NCBI RefSeq assembly: GCF_027944115.1
Contig: NZ_JAPJZI010000001.1
Coordinates: 1,364,001 to 1,428,000, forward strand
From: Hoeflea prorocentri
GTDB lineage: Bacteria > Pseudomonadota > Alphaproteobacteria > Rhizobiales > Rhizobiaceae
Length of the DNA: 64,000 bases
Reading direction: 5' to 3'
This document shows, in pieces, positions 17,309 to 25,410 of this stretch (positions are counted from its first letter, which is position 1; every line of letters begins with the position of its first letter). The translations under genes and the position numbers were made by a program. Under the pieces are notes generated by a model. That model did no database searches, was not told the DNA's origin, and was given only the letters and a program-made list of their open reading frames with translations.

Positions 17309-17911
17309 CTACTTGCGGATACTGCCAACCGATGTCGGTTGACCATGTTCAATGCTTTTCCAGCGTCCCGAATGGCGCGTGGATTGACGCTTCAAATAGG
17401 TGTATTCCGTGTCCCGCCAAAGCAGCACCTTGTTGCGCATATTATCCAGGATGTAGTCACCGAGGTCGGTCCGCACTGTCAGGACCGCATGGCCTGAGCC
17501 GTCAGGTTGGCGAACAACGGTGATCAGCAGATCTGCCGGCTTGAAACCTGCTTCCATGAGCATCTGGCGTTTCAGGAGGACGTAGTCCTCACAATCCCCA
17601 ACCGACTCAGGATAAGCCCAGTACTCCTCGACACCGAAGATTTCCATGTCGGTCCGCGGCTCGATAGCCTGGTTGACCGAATGGTTTATCTCGATCATCT
17701 TCTGCCACGCGACTTTGGTCAGCTTCATGGGACGCGAACTGCGTGAACGCTGCCTGCATTCGCGAGGGTTGCTCTTGCAGAACTGATAGTGGCCAATTGG
17801 CTGGCTCGTCAGGCCGGTGGTGATCATATTGGCCGCATTTGCCTGTGTATGAACCGGCAAAGTCAGGATTGCGCCTATCAGCGCAGATCTGAAAAGTGTT
17901 GCGGTTTTCAT
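17309..17911 (-). CDS. Bacterial transglutaminase-like cysteine peptidase (BTLCP)
   Basis: A 200-residue secreted or periplasmic protein of the BTLCP (DUF920) family. An N-terminal signal peptide is present (LFRSALIGAILTLPVHTQAN). The Cys-His-Asp triad is readable: VGDCEDYVLLKR, GHAVLTVRTD and DYILDNMR. Homologues include LapG-like periplasmic proteases that act on adhesins, but no LapD or adhesin is nearby, so the target is unknown. It ends in a tail rich in basic residues. Its upstream region is strikingly AT-rich. Confidence 0.87.
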   Translation of the reverse strand: MKTATLFRSALIGAILTLPVHTQANAANMITTGLTSQPIGHYQFCKSNPRECRQRSRSSRPMKLTKVAWQKMIEINHSVNQAIEPRTDMEIFGVEEYWAYPESVGDCEDYVLLKRQMLMEAGFKPADLLITVVRQPDGSGHAVLTVRTDLGDYILDNMRNKVLLWRDTEYTYLKRQSTRHSGRWKSIEHGQPTSVGSIRK

Positions 17912-18333
17912 GTCGTGTCTCCCCGTCGATTTGGTGGGAGCATGACATCTATGTTTTTAGATCACGCAAATATCTGCAGTATAAATAAGTATAAACTTTC
18001 GATTATTTGTATTTTACTTTGAATAAAATAAGTATAAAATTTGATTCAAATTTTAATGAATTGAAACTGCGAGACAGCACGGGCTGTCACCGTTGAAACC
18101 GGAGCATCCAGGCAATCTTGATCGTTGGAGTTTGGTGGAAGGCCCCGCTGCCGGCATGCGGCATGGTGCCGGGCAAAAGCCTGCGACGGTGCAGTTAGGA
18201 CGCCCGAGTTTGTAGAATGGTCCAGCGGACGCAATGCCCGAGGCGACGGGCTTGGCATTCATGCGGAAAATTGAGGTGCTCGGGATTCAGGAAACCGCGT
18301 AGCTATGGATCCTGTCTGGGCAGGCAGTCATGC
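17912..18333. other. Non-coding gap with AT-rich island
   Basis: About 420 bp between the BTLCP start and the PilZ stop. Positions 17950-18060 are very AT-rich against a GC-rich background and contain AAGTATAAA twice (near 17988 and 18029). The BTLCP promoter should lie here. The remaining part (18061-18333) has some short open frames without convincing protein character and a small inverted repeat GACAGC/GCTGTC near 18071. I see no RNA gene in it. Confidence 0.6.
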
Positions 18334-18978
18334 TCAGATAAAGTTTTCGAGCGATTCCGGCGGCTGGATCGTGGCGAATTCAATCGCGATGCCGTCATCG
18401 AAATGGCGCACCACACGGGCCCGCATCGTGCCCAGAATCACCTGGGTTCCCATCTCGGGACGGATTTCCAGCTCGAGCGCTGCGCCTGACATCGACAGAT
18501 CGACGATGCGACAGGGATAGGTGTCTCCGTCAGCGAGCCGGATTTCGGCATTGGGGTTGCGCGGAACGATCCGCTCATGCCGCCTGTCTTCCGGAAGACC
18601 CAGCTCATTTCTGTTGGCAAACCATGTCAACTGGGCGGCGAGCTTCTGGCGCTTCCTGTCCGGTGCGCTGACCGCCATGCGGAACCCGTCGTCGAGCAGT
18701 TCGGTTACCTTACCCTCAATGCGGCCGATGTGATCGATATAGGAGACGATCCGCTCTTCCAGCCGGGGCAGGGCAGCACATTTGAATTGGACTTCACCGG
18801 GAGACATCTCGACCGCAACGCACTCATATTCGGTGAAATCGGCGCACATCAGCCGTCCGTGAAGATTGACCACAACGTTTTGATAGGCTGTGTCTTCATC
18901 CGGCTCCATGGCAATTGATTGTGCCGATCCTCGTGCAAAGTGCATGTGGGTTAAGTCCGCTCCTTGGAATTGTGCCAT
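18334..18978 (-). CDS. PilZ domain-containing protein
   Basis: A 214-residue protein with a C-terminal PilZ domain (about 125-212). The c-di-GMP-binding elements are present: RRHERIVPR, with basic residues as in the RxxxR motif, and DLSMSGAALEL, matching [DN]xSxxG. The N-terminal half (about 20-105) looks like a second, degenerate PilZ-like barrel without the motif. Such proteins relay c-di-GMP levels to motility or polysaccharide output. Start taken as ATG 18978; GTG 18981 is just upstream. Confidence 0.83.
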   Translation of the reverse strand: MAQFQGADLTHMHFARGSAQSIAMEPDEDTAYQNVVVNLHGRLMCADFTEYECVAVEMSPGEVQFKCAALPRLEERIVSYIDHIGRIEGKVTELLDDGFRMAVSAPDRKRQKLAAQLTWFANRNELGLPEDRRHERIVPRNPNAEIRLADGDTYPCRIVDLSMSGAALELEIRPEMGTQVILGTMRARVVRHFDDGIAIEFATIQPPESLENFI

Positions 18979-19019
18979 CACAATAGGATGTTCTGGTTAA
19001 CAAGCGGTAATCAGATTAG

Positions 19020-19268
19020 CGCTCATTTTTATGGGTTTTGCCTTGCCCGGGGGCATTAGGGGAGTTTGAGAACGGGGGCGCGTCTACAGGGGTTCAACTG
19101 ACCGCGGTTAAGGTTAACGGATGGTTTAGATTGCCAGGGCCCGGGTCTCATGGCACAACGGACTCAACACACTACAGGTTGTTTCAAAACAGCCATTCAG
19201 CACAAATTCGTGGTGGGGTGGGGCCCGACCAGAGCCGTTTGACAGCAATGTCAAACGGCTTCTTTTTT
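19020..19268 (+). ncRNA. Putative small RNA ending at an intrinsic terminator
   Basis: Inferred from an orphan rightward terminator with no upstream coding gene on that strand. The 5' end is not visible; the start given is only the earliest reasonable limit. Internal pairing includes GGTTGT…ACAGCC near 19177-19194. I could not match it to tmRNA, SRP RNA, RNase P RNA or a known 6S structure. Confidence 0.4.
19233..19268 (+). terminator. Intrinsic terminator
   Basis: Perfect 12-bp stem, AGCCGTTTGACA (19233-19244) with TGTCAAACGGCT (19249-19260), GCAA tetraloop, followed by TCTTTTTT. A textbook Rho-independent terminator reading rightwards, 51 bp before the rhomboid gene. Confidence 0.9.
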
Positions 19269-19318
19269 GCCAGCTGCCGGTATGCTAAGCAGGCGCCGCA
19301 ATCTTTCCAGGAGTTGAA

Positions 19319-20056
19319 ATGACCACTCAGCGCGCGCTTGATGAACCGGAAGGGGCTGGACCGGGCGGTCCCGGCGCGAGGCAGCCCATGTTCAACCTGC
19401 CCGCGGTGATTGTCTGGGTGCTGGCGATCATGTGGCTGGTGCAGTTGGTGCGCGACTTTTTGCTGAGCCGCTTGCAAAACCTTCAGGTCGTTATCGAGGG
19501 CGGTTTTATTCCGGTTCGTTACTCAATCGATCTGGGCGAGCAGAGCCTTGCCTGGTTGTGGACGCCCTTGACGTATTCACTGCTGCATGGCGGGTTTGCC
19601 CATATCATCGTCAACTCGATATGGCTGATGGCCTTTGGTGCGGTTGTGGCGCGCCGGATTGGAACAGGGCGTTTTCTTGTCTTTTGGCTGTTTTCCGCCG
19701 TCGCATCGGCCGGGCTTTACTGGCTGATGAACCAGGGCAGCAATGTGCCAATGATCGGTGCATCCGGTGTGGTTTCGGGCCTCATGGGGGCTGCCGCCCG
19801 CTTTGCCTTTCCGTCCGGCGGGCGTTTCAACCGCACCGATGCGCATCTTTTGCCACGTCTGACATTGGCGCAGGCGATGGGCAATAAAACCGTTCTCATC
19901 TATGTCGCCGTCTGGTTCGGGATCAATGCGCTCGCGGCCTTTGGTTTTGCGGCGGGAGCGGGCGACGGGGCACAAATTGCCTGGGAAGCGCATATTGGCG
20001 GCTTCATCTTCGGGTTCCTGCTTTTTCCGCTGTTTGACGTTCAACCGCGACACTGA
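19319..20056 (+). CDS. Rhomboid family intramembrane serine protease
   Basis: A 245-residue membrane protein of the rhomboid family, which cleaves membrane-spanning substrates inside the bilayer. At least six hydrophobic segments are seen. The catalytic serine lies in MIGASGVVSGLMG (about residue 148), the catalytic histidine in AHIGGFIFGFLLF (about residue 224), and the conserved HGGFAHIIVNSIWLMAFG segment precedes them. The GAxxG-type helix-packing motifs are intact. The gene is insulated by the terminator upstream. Confidence 0.9.
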   Translation: MTTQRALDEPEGAGPGGPGARQPMFNLPAVIVWVLAIMWLVQLVRDFLLSRLQNLQVVIEGGFIPVRYSIDLGEQSLAWLWTPLTYSLLHGGFAHIIVNSIWLMAFGAVVARRIGTGRFLVFWLFSAVASAGLYWLMNQGSNVPMIGASGVVSGLMGAAARFAFPSGGRFNRTDAHLLPRLTLAQAMGNKTVLIYVAVWFGINALAAFGFAAGAGDGAQIAWEAHIGGFIFGFLLFPLFDVQPRH

Positions 20057-20198
20057 AGGCGACACATCCGGACGGTTCACGGTGACCGGGCAATGACTTG
20101 CAATTCACATTCAGTGCGCGCACCATGTCCCTATTGAAAAACAGAGTGCACAATCTGGGCGTGCGCTTGGCGGCGTACGGCGCGAAAAGGAGGTCACG

Positions 20199-20627
20199 AT
20201 GACAGTTAAAGCGATATTGGATCAAAAGGGGCGGGATGTTTTTACCGTCGGGCCGGATATCACCGTTGCCGAAGCCGGCAGACAACTATCCAAGCACAAG
20301 ATCGGCGCGATTGTTGTCGTGGATACGTCAGGCAAGATCTGCGGCATCGTGTCCGAGCGCGATATCGTGCGGTCAATTGCCGAAAAGGGGCCGGCTATTC
20401 TCGAAAATCCTGTTTCGACGGTCATGACATCCAGCGTGAAAGTGTGCGACGACAACCACACGGTCAATCAGCTTATGGAAATGATGACGCAGGGACGCTT
20501 CCGGCACCTTCCGGTCGAAGTTGACGGAAAAATCGGCGGCATCGTGTCCATTGGCGATGTCGTGCGCATGAAAATCGAACAGGTGGAACGTGAAGCCGAA
20601 GAGATAAAGGCTTATATTGCAAGCTGA
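20199..20627 (+). CDS. CBS domain-containing protein
   Basis: A 142-residue protein made of a tandem CBS pair (Bateman module): the first around 8-60 (DITVAEAGRQLSKHKIGAIV), the second around 75-130 (HTVNQLMEMMTQGRFRHLPV, GGIVSIGDVVRMKIE). CBS modules bind adenosine nucleotides; stand-alone proteins of this kind are regulatory, with unknown partners. A strong ribosome-binding site (AAAAGGAGG) precedes the ATG. A terminator follows. Confidence 0.9.
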   Translation: MTVKAILDQKGRDVFTVGPDITVAEAGRQLSKHKIGAIVVVDTSGKICGIVSERDIVRSIAEKGPAILENPVSTVMTSSVKVCDDNHTVNQLMEMMTQGRFRHLPVEVDGKIGGIVSIGDVVRMKIEQVEREAEEIKAYIAS

Positions 20628-20653
20628 TTTTCGATCTCACGGCGGAGAATTGG

Positions 20654-20680
20654 AGGCGGACGCGTTGCGGCCGCCTTTTT
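20654..20680 (+). terminator. Intrinsic terminator after the CBS gene
   Basis: AGGCGG (20654-20659) pairs with CCGCCT (20671-20676), with an inner CGC/GCG pairing, followed by a run of T ending at 20680. It closes the CBS transcript before the oppositely oriented HIT gene. Confidence 0.75.
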
Positions 20681-20705
20681 ATTGATGCCGGTGCGTGATG
20701 ATTGA

Positions 20706-21140
20706 TCAGCCGTCCAGGGCAGCCTTAATCGTTTCGGCATTGGCTTTGAGCACATCCGGTTCTTCCATGGTGCTTGCTGGTGGTCCGAGCTTTACCCCGT
20801 CGAAACGCGGAATGACGTGAACATGGAGGTGGAACACGACCTGACCGCCCGCCGGCTCGTTGAATTGTTGGATGGTGACGCCGTCGGCGTTGAACGCCTT
20901 CATGGCGGCGCGCGAGATCTTCTGAACGCTGGCCATCACATGGCCGAGGTCCGCGGGTTCGACATCGAGAATATTGCGGGCGGGCGCCTTCGGGATCACC
21001 AGGCAATGGCCAGTGCCGCGCGGCATGATGTCCATGAAGGCGAATGTCTTGTCGTCCTCGTAAACTTTGTGACAGGGCATCGCGCCGGTCAGAATCTTGG
21101 CAAAAATATTTTCATCGTCATAGGCGGGCGTTTCGGTCAT
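20706..21140 (-). CDS. HIT family (histidine triad) protein
   Basis: A 144-residue Hint-type nucleotide hydrolase or transferase. The histidine triad is visible as HLHVHVIPRFDG (about residue 100), with the N-terminal IFAKILTGAMPCHKVYED and the MPRGTGHCLVIPK segment typical of Hint proteins. The family hydrolyses purine nucleoside phosphoramidates; the physiological substrate is unknown. It converges with the CBS gene. Confidence 0.9.
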   Translation of the reverse strand: MTETPAYDDENIFAKILTGAMPCHKVYEDDKTFAFMDIMPRGTGHCLVIPKAPARNILDVEPADLGHVMASVQKISRAAMKAFNADGVTIQQFNEPAGGQVVFHLHVHVIPRFDGVKLGPPASTMEEPDVLKANAETIKAALDG

Positions 21141-21351
21141 CTGTATCCTCGCTGATCATGAAGCGGCGCACGCAACGATTGCCTTTCGCAACTGCCTGCG
21201 TCAAGCATTGCACCTTGGACAAACCCTCTGTTGTGCCAAAAAGCCTTGATCCACCATCAAGATAGTGGCGAAGATGGGTTTTCACGCAATTTGTGCTTTG
21301 CCGGCGCCTTATCCTGGTCCGGTTGAATGCAGGACCAAACGGGAGATGGAC

Positions 21352-23100
21352 ATGGCATCGAAGAAAAACGTTTGTGAGGTGCTTCTGGACAGCCTGCATG
21401 TGGCTGGAGCGCGCCAACTCTTCGGGGTGACGGGTGACGCGCTCAACCCGCTGCTCGAGGCCATTCGCGGGGACGAGCGCTTTGAGTGGATTGCCATGCG
21501 GCACGAGGAAAACGCCGCCTATGCTGCCTATAGTCAGGCGGCATTGACTGGAGGGATCGGCGTGTGCGCGGGAACAGTCGGTCCCGGAGCGCTCCATTTG
21601 ATCAACGGTCTTTACAATGCAAAACGCGAGGGCGTCGGTGTTGTCGCCTTGACCGGACAGATCGGTCACAAGGAGCGCAGCACCAACTACCACCAGGAAG
21701 TCAATCTGGAAAAGATGTTTGACGATGTCTGTGCGTTCCAGGCGGTCATCAACTCTCCTGAGCAAATGCCGCGCCTTGCGCAAATCGCCATCCAGCGCGC
21801 GCTTATCGGTCGCGAGGTCGTTCGCATTGAACTGCCCATCGATGTGACGGAAGAGCCGGTCCCCAACCTGCGCAAGCATTATCACATGGTGACCGAGGCT
21901 TCAGCGGTTGTTCCGCCGCAATCTGAAATCGAAAGAGCGGCGGAAATCATCAACAAAGGCAAGAAAGTCGCGTTTTTCTGCGGTGTGGGCTGCCGCGACG
22001 CCAAGGACATGATCATCGACCTGGCAAAGCGGGTGAAGGCCCCGGTCGCGCATACGCTCAAGGGCAAGGATATTTTCGACTACGATGACGGGCCGGTTGT
22101 CGGAATGACCGGGCTGATCGGAAATCCGGGCGGCTATCATGCCGTCCGGGACTGTGATGTGCTGGTCATGCTTGGCACCGACTTTCCCTATGAATGGTTC
22201 CTTCCGGACGGACCTGAAATCATCCAGGTCGACTGCAAGGTTGAAAATGTCGGCCGCCGGGCCTCGGTGACGGTGGGTCTTGTCGGCACGGTGAAAGAGA
22301 CGCTCGAAAGGCTTGTCCCGCTTGTCCAAGACAAGAGCGATGACAGCTATCTCAAGACGCATGTCAAATGGGCCGGTAAATGGCTGGAAAGCATGGACAA
22401 GCAAGGCTCCCTCGAAAACGACGGCGAACCGCTGCATCCGCAGCTCTTTGCAAAGGCCATTTCCGACCATGCCGCCAGCGATGCGGTGATCGCGGCCGAC
22501 GTTGGTCTCAGCACCGTTTGGATCGCCCGGCAAATGCGGTTGAAGGGCGGGCGCCGGCTTGTCGGCTCGTTCAATCACGGCTCTCTCGGCTCCGGTCTGC
22601 CGTCCGGTCTCGGCGCCGTTGCCACGGACCCGAAGCGCCAGGTCTGGGCCCTGTGCGGCGATGGCGGCTTTGGCATGGCCATGCAGGATTTCGTGACTGC
22701 GGTGCGTTACGGATGGCCTTTGAAAGTCATCGTGTTCAACAACAGCGAACTGGGCTTTGTGAAAATGGAGATGGAGGTCGGCGGCTATGCCTACAACGCC
22801 GAGGCCACGCATCTCGTCAATCCGGACTTCGCCGAATACGCAAAATCATGCGGCGGTGATGGGGTCCGGGTGGAAAGGGCCAAGGATATCATGCCGGCGA
22901 TCAAGGCCGCGATTGATTCGGACAAACCCTTCTTAATCGACGCGATTGTCACCGCCGGTGAACTCGTCATGCCGCCGCATGTCTCAGTCGAGCAGGCCTG
23001 GGGCTTTGGAATGGTCAAGATCAAGGAAGGTATTCTTGGGCTCAAGGGCGATCATAAACAGTGGGACAACTGGAAAGAAGAAATCAAAGCCGCTTTGTGA
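21352..23100 (+). CDS. Thiamine pyrophosphate-requiring enzyme (PoxB / pyruvate oxidase-like)
   Basis: A 582-residue ThDP enzyme with the three-domain layout of pyruvate oxidase and acetolactate synthase. Start at ATG 21352, six bases after GGGAG; the frame is open further upstream. The cofactor-activating glutamate is in AMRHEENAAYAAYSQA (about residue 50), and the ThDP/metal motif is CGDGGFGMAMQDF…VIVFNN. Pyruvate:quinone oxidoreductase (PoxB, 572 residues) is the closest well-known relative; decarboxylase or acetolactate roles cannot be excluded. It is not next to related metabolic genes. Confidence 0.82.
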   Translation: MASKKNVCEVLLDSLHVAGARQLFGVTGDALNPLLEAIRGDERFEWIAMRHEENAAYAAYSQAALTGGIGVCAGTVGPGALHLINGLYNAKREGVGVVALTGQIGHKERSTNYHQEVNLEKMFDDVCAFQAVINSPEQMPRLAQIAIQRALIGREVVRIELPIDVTEEPVPNLRKHYHMVTEASAVVPPQSEIERAAEIINKGKKVAFFCGVGCRDAKDMIIDLAKRVKAPVAHTLKGKDIFDYDDGPVVGMTGLIGNPGGYHAVRDCDVLVMLGTDFPYEWFLPDGPEIIQVDCKVENVGRRASVTVGLVGTVKETLERLVPLVQDKSDDSYLKTHVKWAGKWLESMDKQGSLENDGEPLHPQLFAKAISDHAASDAVIAADVGLSTVWIARQMRLKGGRRLVGSFNHGSLGSGLPSGLGAVATDPKRQVWALCGDGGFGMAMQDFVTAVRYGWPLKVIVFNNSELGFVKMEMEVGGYAYNAEATHLVNPDFAEYAKSCGGDGVRVERAKDIMPAIKAAIDSDKPFLIDAIVTAGELVMPPHVSVEQAWGFGMVKIKEGILGLKGDHKQWDNWKEEIKAAL

Positions 23101-23436
23101 TCGTTACTGGATTGTAATGGATGCTCGAATTCCGTGAAGATATGCGTTAACAATTGCTTATGGAATTCGGTTAGGATTTGGTGACGATTGGCGCCTATCA
23201 TTGGCAACCGGGTTTTGTGACGGGTAGAACATTGCCCGGTTCGGATAAGTGCAGCGTTCCGGAAACTGGTTGCGATGCCTCTTCCGGGTCGAAAATCGAG
23301 CATTGCCGCACCTGCGCGCGGCAATGACCGCTTGAGTGAGGAAGGGTATTGCAGGCCGATTGCGGCGCGTTTTTGGACTTCACCGTTTGAAGGTCCGTCC
23401 AACAAGCGAGTATCAGCCTTGCCTGCAGAAGGGTCC
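23101..23436. other. Leader region upstream of tamA
   Basis: About 336 bp. It contains two inverted repeats, GAATTCC…GGAATTC around 23128-23168 and ATTGCCGC (23302-23309) with GCGGCAAT (23318-23325). The frame is open from 23275 into tamA, but that part lacks outer-membrane signal-peptide character. The tamAB promoter should be here; I could not choose hexamers with confidence. Confidence 0.5.
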
Positions 23437-25353
23437 ATGAACGGCGATCAGCGCTCCTTGACCGCAATGAAGGCAATGGCGTTCTCCCTCGCCATGGCGT
23501 TGCTGATTGTCACCCTGTCTCCCGGTCAGGCGGCCGCCTTCAAGATTTTCGGTATCCGGCTCTGGGGTAGCGAAGACGCCAAGGAAGCCGCAGAAGAGGT
23601 GCCCGACGCAGTGCCCTATGACGTCCATCTGTCTGTGGACGACGATGCTGAGCTGGGGGAGCTGCTGAACTCCATTTCGCTTCTGGTAACAAAAAAAGAC
23701 TCGCCGCCTTCCGGAACGATCGGCCTTCTTACCCGCGCCAAGAATGACAAACGCCGCCTCGTTGCGGCGCTTTATTCCGAAGCCCTTTACGGCGGCACCG
23801 TCGACATTCTGATCAATGGCACAGCGTTCGAGAATGTACCGATCGATGCCGTTTTAAATCGCGGTGCGCCGGCAAGTGTGCACATCGATGTGGATGCCGG
23901 GCCGGAGTTCACCTTCGCCCGGGCAGATGCTCGGACGACCACTGGCGATACGATCGATCTTGCCCAGTTCGGGGTTGTTGTCGGGGAGCCGGCCAAGTCG
24001 GAGACGGTCGTCAATGCGGAGAGCAAGCTGGTCACGGCATGGCACGACGATGGTTATGCCTTTGCCAGGATCGCCAGCCGCGACATGATTGCCGACCACC
24101 GAAACCGCACCCTTGAGGTTGATGTGCGGCTGAACCCCGGACCGCTGGCAATTTTTGGTCCCGTCACGGTCTCGGGTGCCGAAGATGTTGATTCGGCCTT
24201 TATCATCCAGCAGGCCAACATACCGCAGGGCACTGTTTACAGCCCGAAGCGGCTATCGGATGCAAGCAAGAGGCTTCGCGGTCTTGGCGTGTTCGACAGC
24301 GTTGTTATCGTGGAATCGGAAGAACCGGGACCCGACAATTCCGTTTCCATCTCCATTGAAGTCAGCGAACGCAAACCACGAACGATTGGTGCCGGTGTCA
24401 CCGCCGCAACGCAAGACGGTCTTGGGACGGAGGCCTTCTGGACGCACCGGAACCTTTTCGGTCGGGCCGAGCAATTGCGCATTGAGGGTGCTGTTTCCGG
24501 TATCGGTCGGTCCAATTTTTCGACGTCCCTCGATTATCATGTCGCTGCGACTTTTACGAAACCAGGTGTCTGGGGGCCAACGACATCTTTCAAGTCCCGT
24601 CTGGAAGCGCAGTATCAGGATACCGATGCGTTCAAGAAGCATTCCTTCAGTGCCAATGCCGGGCTGGAGCGCGAGTTTGACGACCAGTTGACCGGTTCCG
24701 CCTATCTTGACGTCGAATATGCGCGCTTCCAGGACACGGACGGTCCTTCAACCAGCGTTCTGGTTTCGGTGCCACTGGAACTGATTCGCGATACGCGAGA
24801 CGACAGACTGAACCCGACAACCGGATACAGGGCCCTTTTGTCGGCGGAGCCGACCTATGACGTTCACAATGGTGACAGTTTCTTCAAGACGCAGGCCGGC
24901 TTGAGTGTCTACCGCGCGCTCAACAGCTCCGGTTCCTTTGTTCTGGCGGGCAGGGTGCTCGTCGGGTCCATCTTTGGCGCCGACCTTTCGGAGGTGCCTG
25001 CAGACCGGCGGTTTTATGCCGGCGGTGGCGGCTCTGTCCGTGGATATGAATTCCAGTCGGCTGGACCGCGTTCGGGCAGTCAGCCGACGGGTGGGCTGTC
25101 ACTGGTTGAAACCTCCATTGAGGCGCGATTGCGCGTGACGGAAAACATCGGCCTTGCGGCCTTTATCGACAGTGGCGGCGCGTTCACCTCGTCAACGCCC
25201 GGGCAGGGCGGCGAGTGGTTTACCGGCGCCGGGGCAGGGATACGCTATCTCACGCCCGTTGGTCCGCTGCGCGTCGATTTGGGCGTTCCGCTCAACAAGA
25301 TCAGCGGCGATCCCGATTTTGGAGTTTATCTGGGCCTTGGTCAGGCGTTTTAG
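23437..25353 (+). CDS. tamA: Autotransporter assembly protein TamA (BamA/Omp85 family)
   Basis: A 638-residue outer-membrane protein of the Omp85 superfamily, partner of TamB. Start set at ATG 23437, which has an AGAAGG ribosome-binding sequence and is followed by a signal peptide (MALLIVTLSPGQAAAF). The N-terminal half carries POTRA domains (for example FGPVTVSGAEDVDSAFI), the C-terminal half a 16-strand barrel with the RRFYAGGGGSVRGYEFQ motif of Omp85 lid loops. It ends in a terminal phenylalanine (GLGQAF), as outer-membrane barrels do. TamB follows 57 bp downstream. Confidence 0.9.
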   Translation: MNGDQRSLTAMKAMAFSLAMALLIVTLSPGQAAAFKIFGIRLWGSEDAKEAAEEVPDAVPYDVHLSVDDDAELGELLNSISLLVTKKDSPPSGTIGLLTRAKNDKRRLVAALYSEALYGGTVDILINGTAFENVPIDAVLNRGAPASVHIDVDAGPEFTFARADARTTTGDTIDLAQFGVVVGEPAKSETVVNAESKLVTAWHDDGYAFARIASRDMIADHRNRTLEVDVRLNPGPLAIFGPVTVSGAEDVDSAFIIQQANIPQGTVYSPKRLSDASKRLRGLGVFDSVVIVESEEPGPDNSVSISIEVSERKPRTIGAGVTAATQDGLGTEAFWTHRNLFGRAEQLRIEGAVSGIGRSNFSTSLDYHVAATFTKPGVWGPTTSFKSRLEAQYQDTDAFKKHSFSANAGLEREFDDQLTGSAYLDVEYARFQDTDGPSTSVLVSVPLELIRDTRDDRLNPTTGYRALLSAEPTYDVHNGDSFFKTQAGLSVYRALNSSGSFVLAGRVLVGSIFGADLSEVPADRRFYAGGGGSVRGYEFQSAGPRSGSQPTGGLSLVETSIEARLRVTENIGLAAFIDSGGAFTSSTPGQGGEWFTGAGAGIRYLTPVGPLRVDLGVPLNKISGDPDFGVYLGLGQAF

Positions 25354-25410
25354 GTTGGCGGTGCCAATGCGCTATAATGGACCGGCGAATCCCATGAGCG
25401 AACGGTTCCG

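Larger units (their letters stand above)
18979..19318. other. Intergenic region with a possible small RNA
   Basis: About 340 bp between the divergently oriented PilZ and rhomboid genes. It contains no credible reading frame. It does contain GC-rich runs, a GGTTAAGGTTAA motif at 19106-19117 and a strong rightward intrinsic terminator at 19233-19268. Because no gene on that strand precedes the terminator, a small transcript ending there is likely. Confidence 0.6.

Noticed and set aside
18053-18262. Short leftward reading frame in the PilZ-BTLCP gap
   Set aside because: Proline- and serine-rich sequence without a ribosome-binding site or family character; overlapping frames look equally random.
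19020-19268. tmRNA, SRP RNA or 6S RNA
   Set aside because: No tag-peptide frame, no SRP tetraloop region and no long central bubble flanked by paired arms could be recognised.
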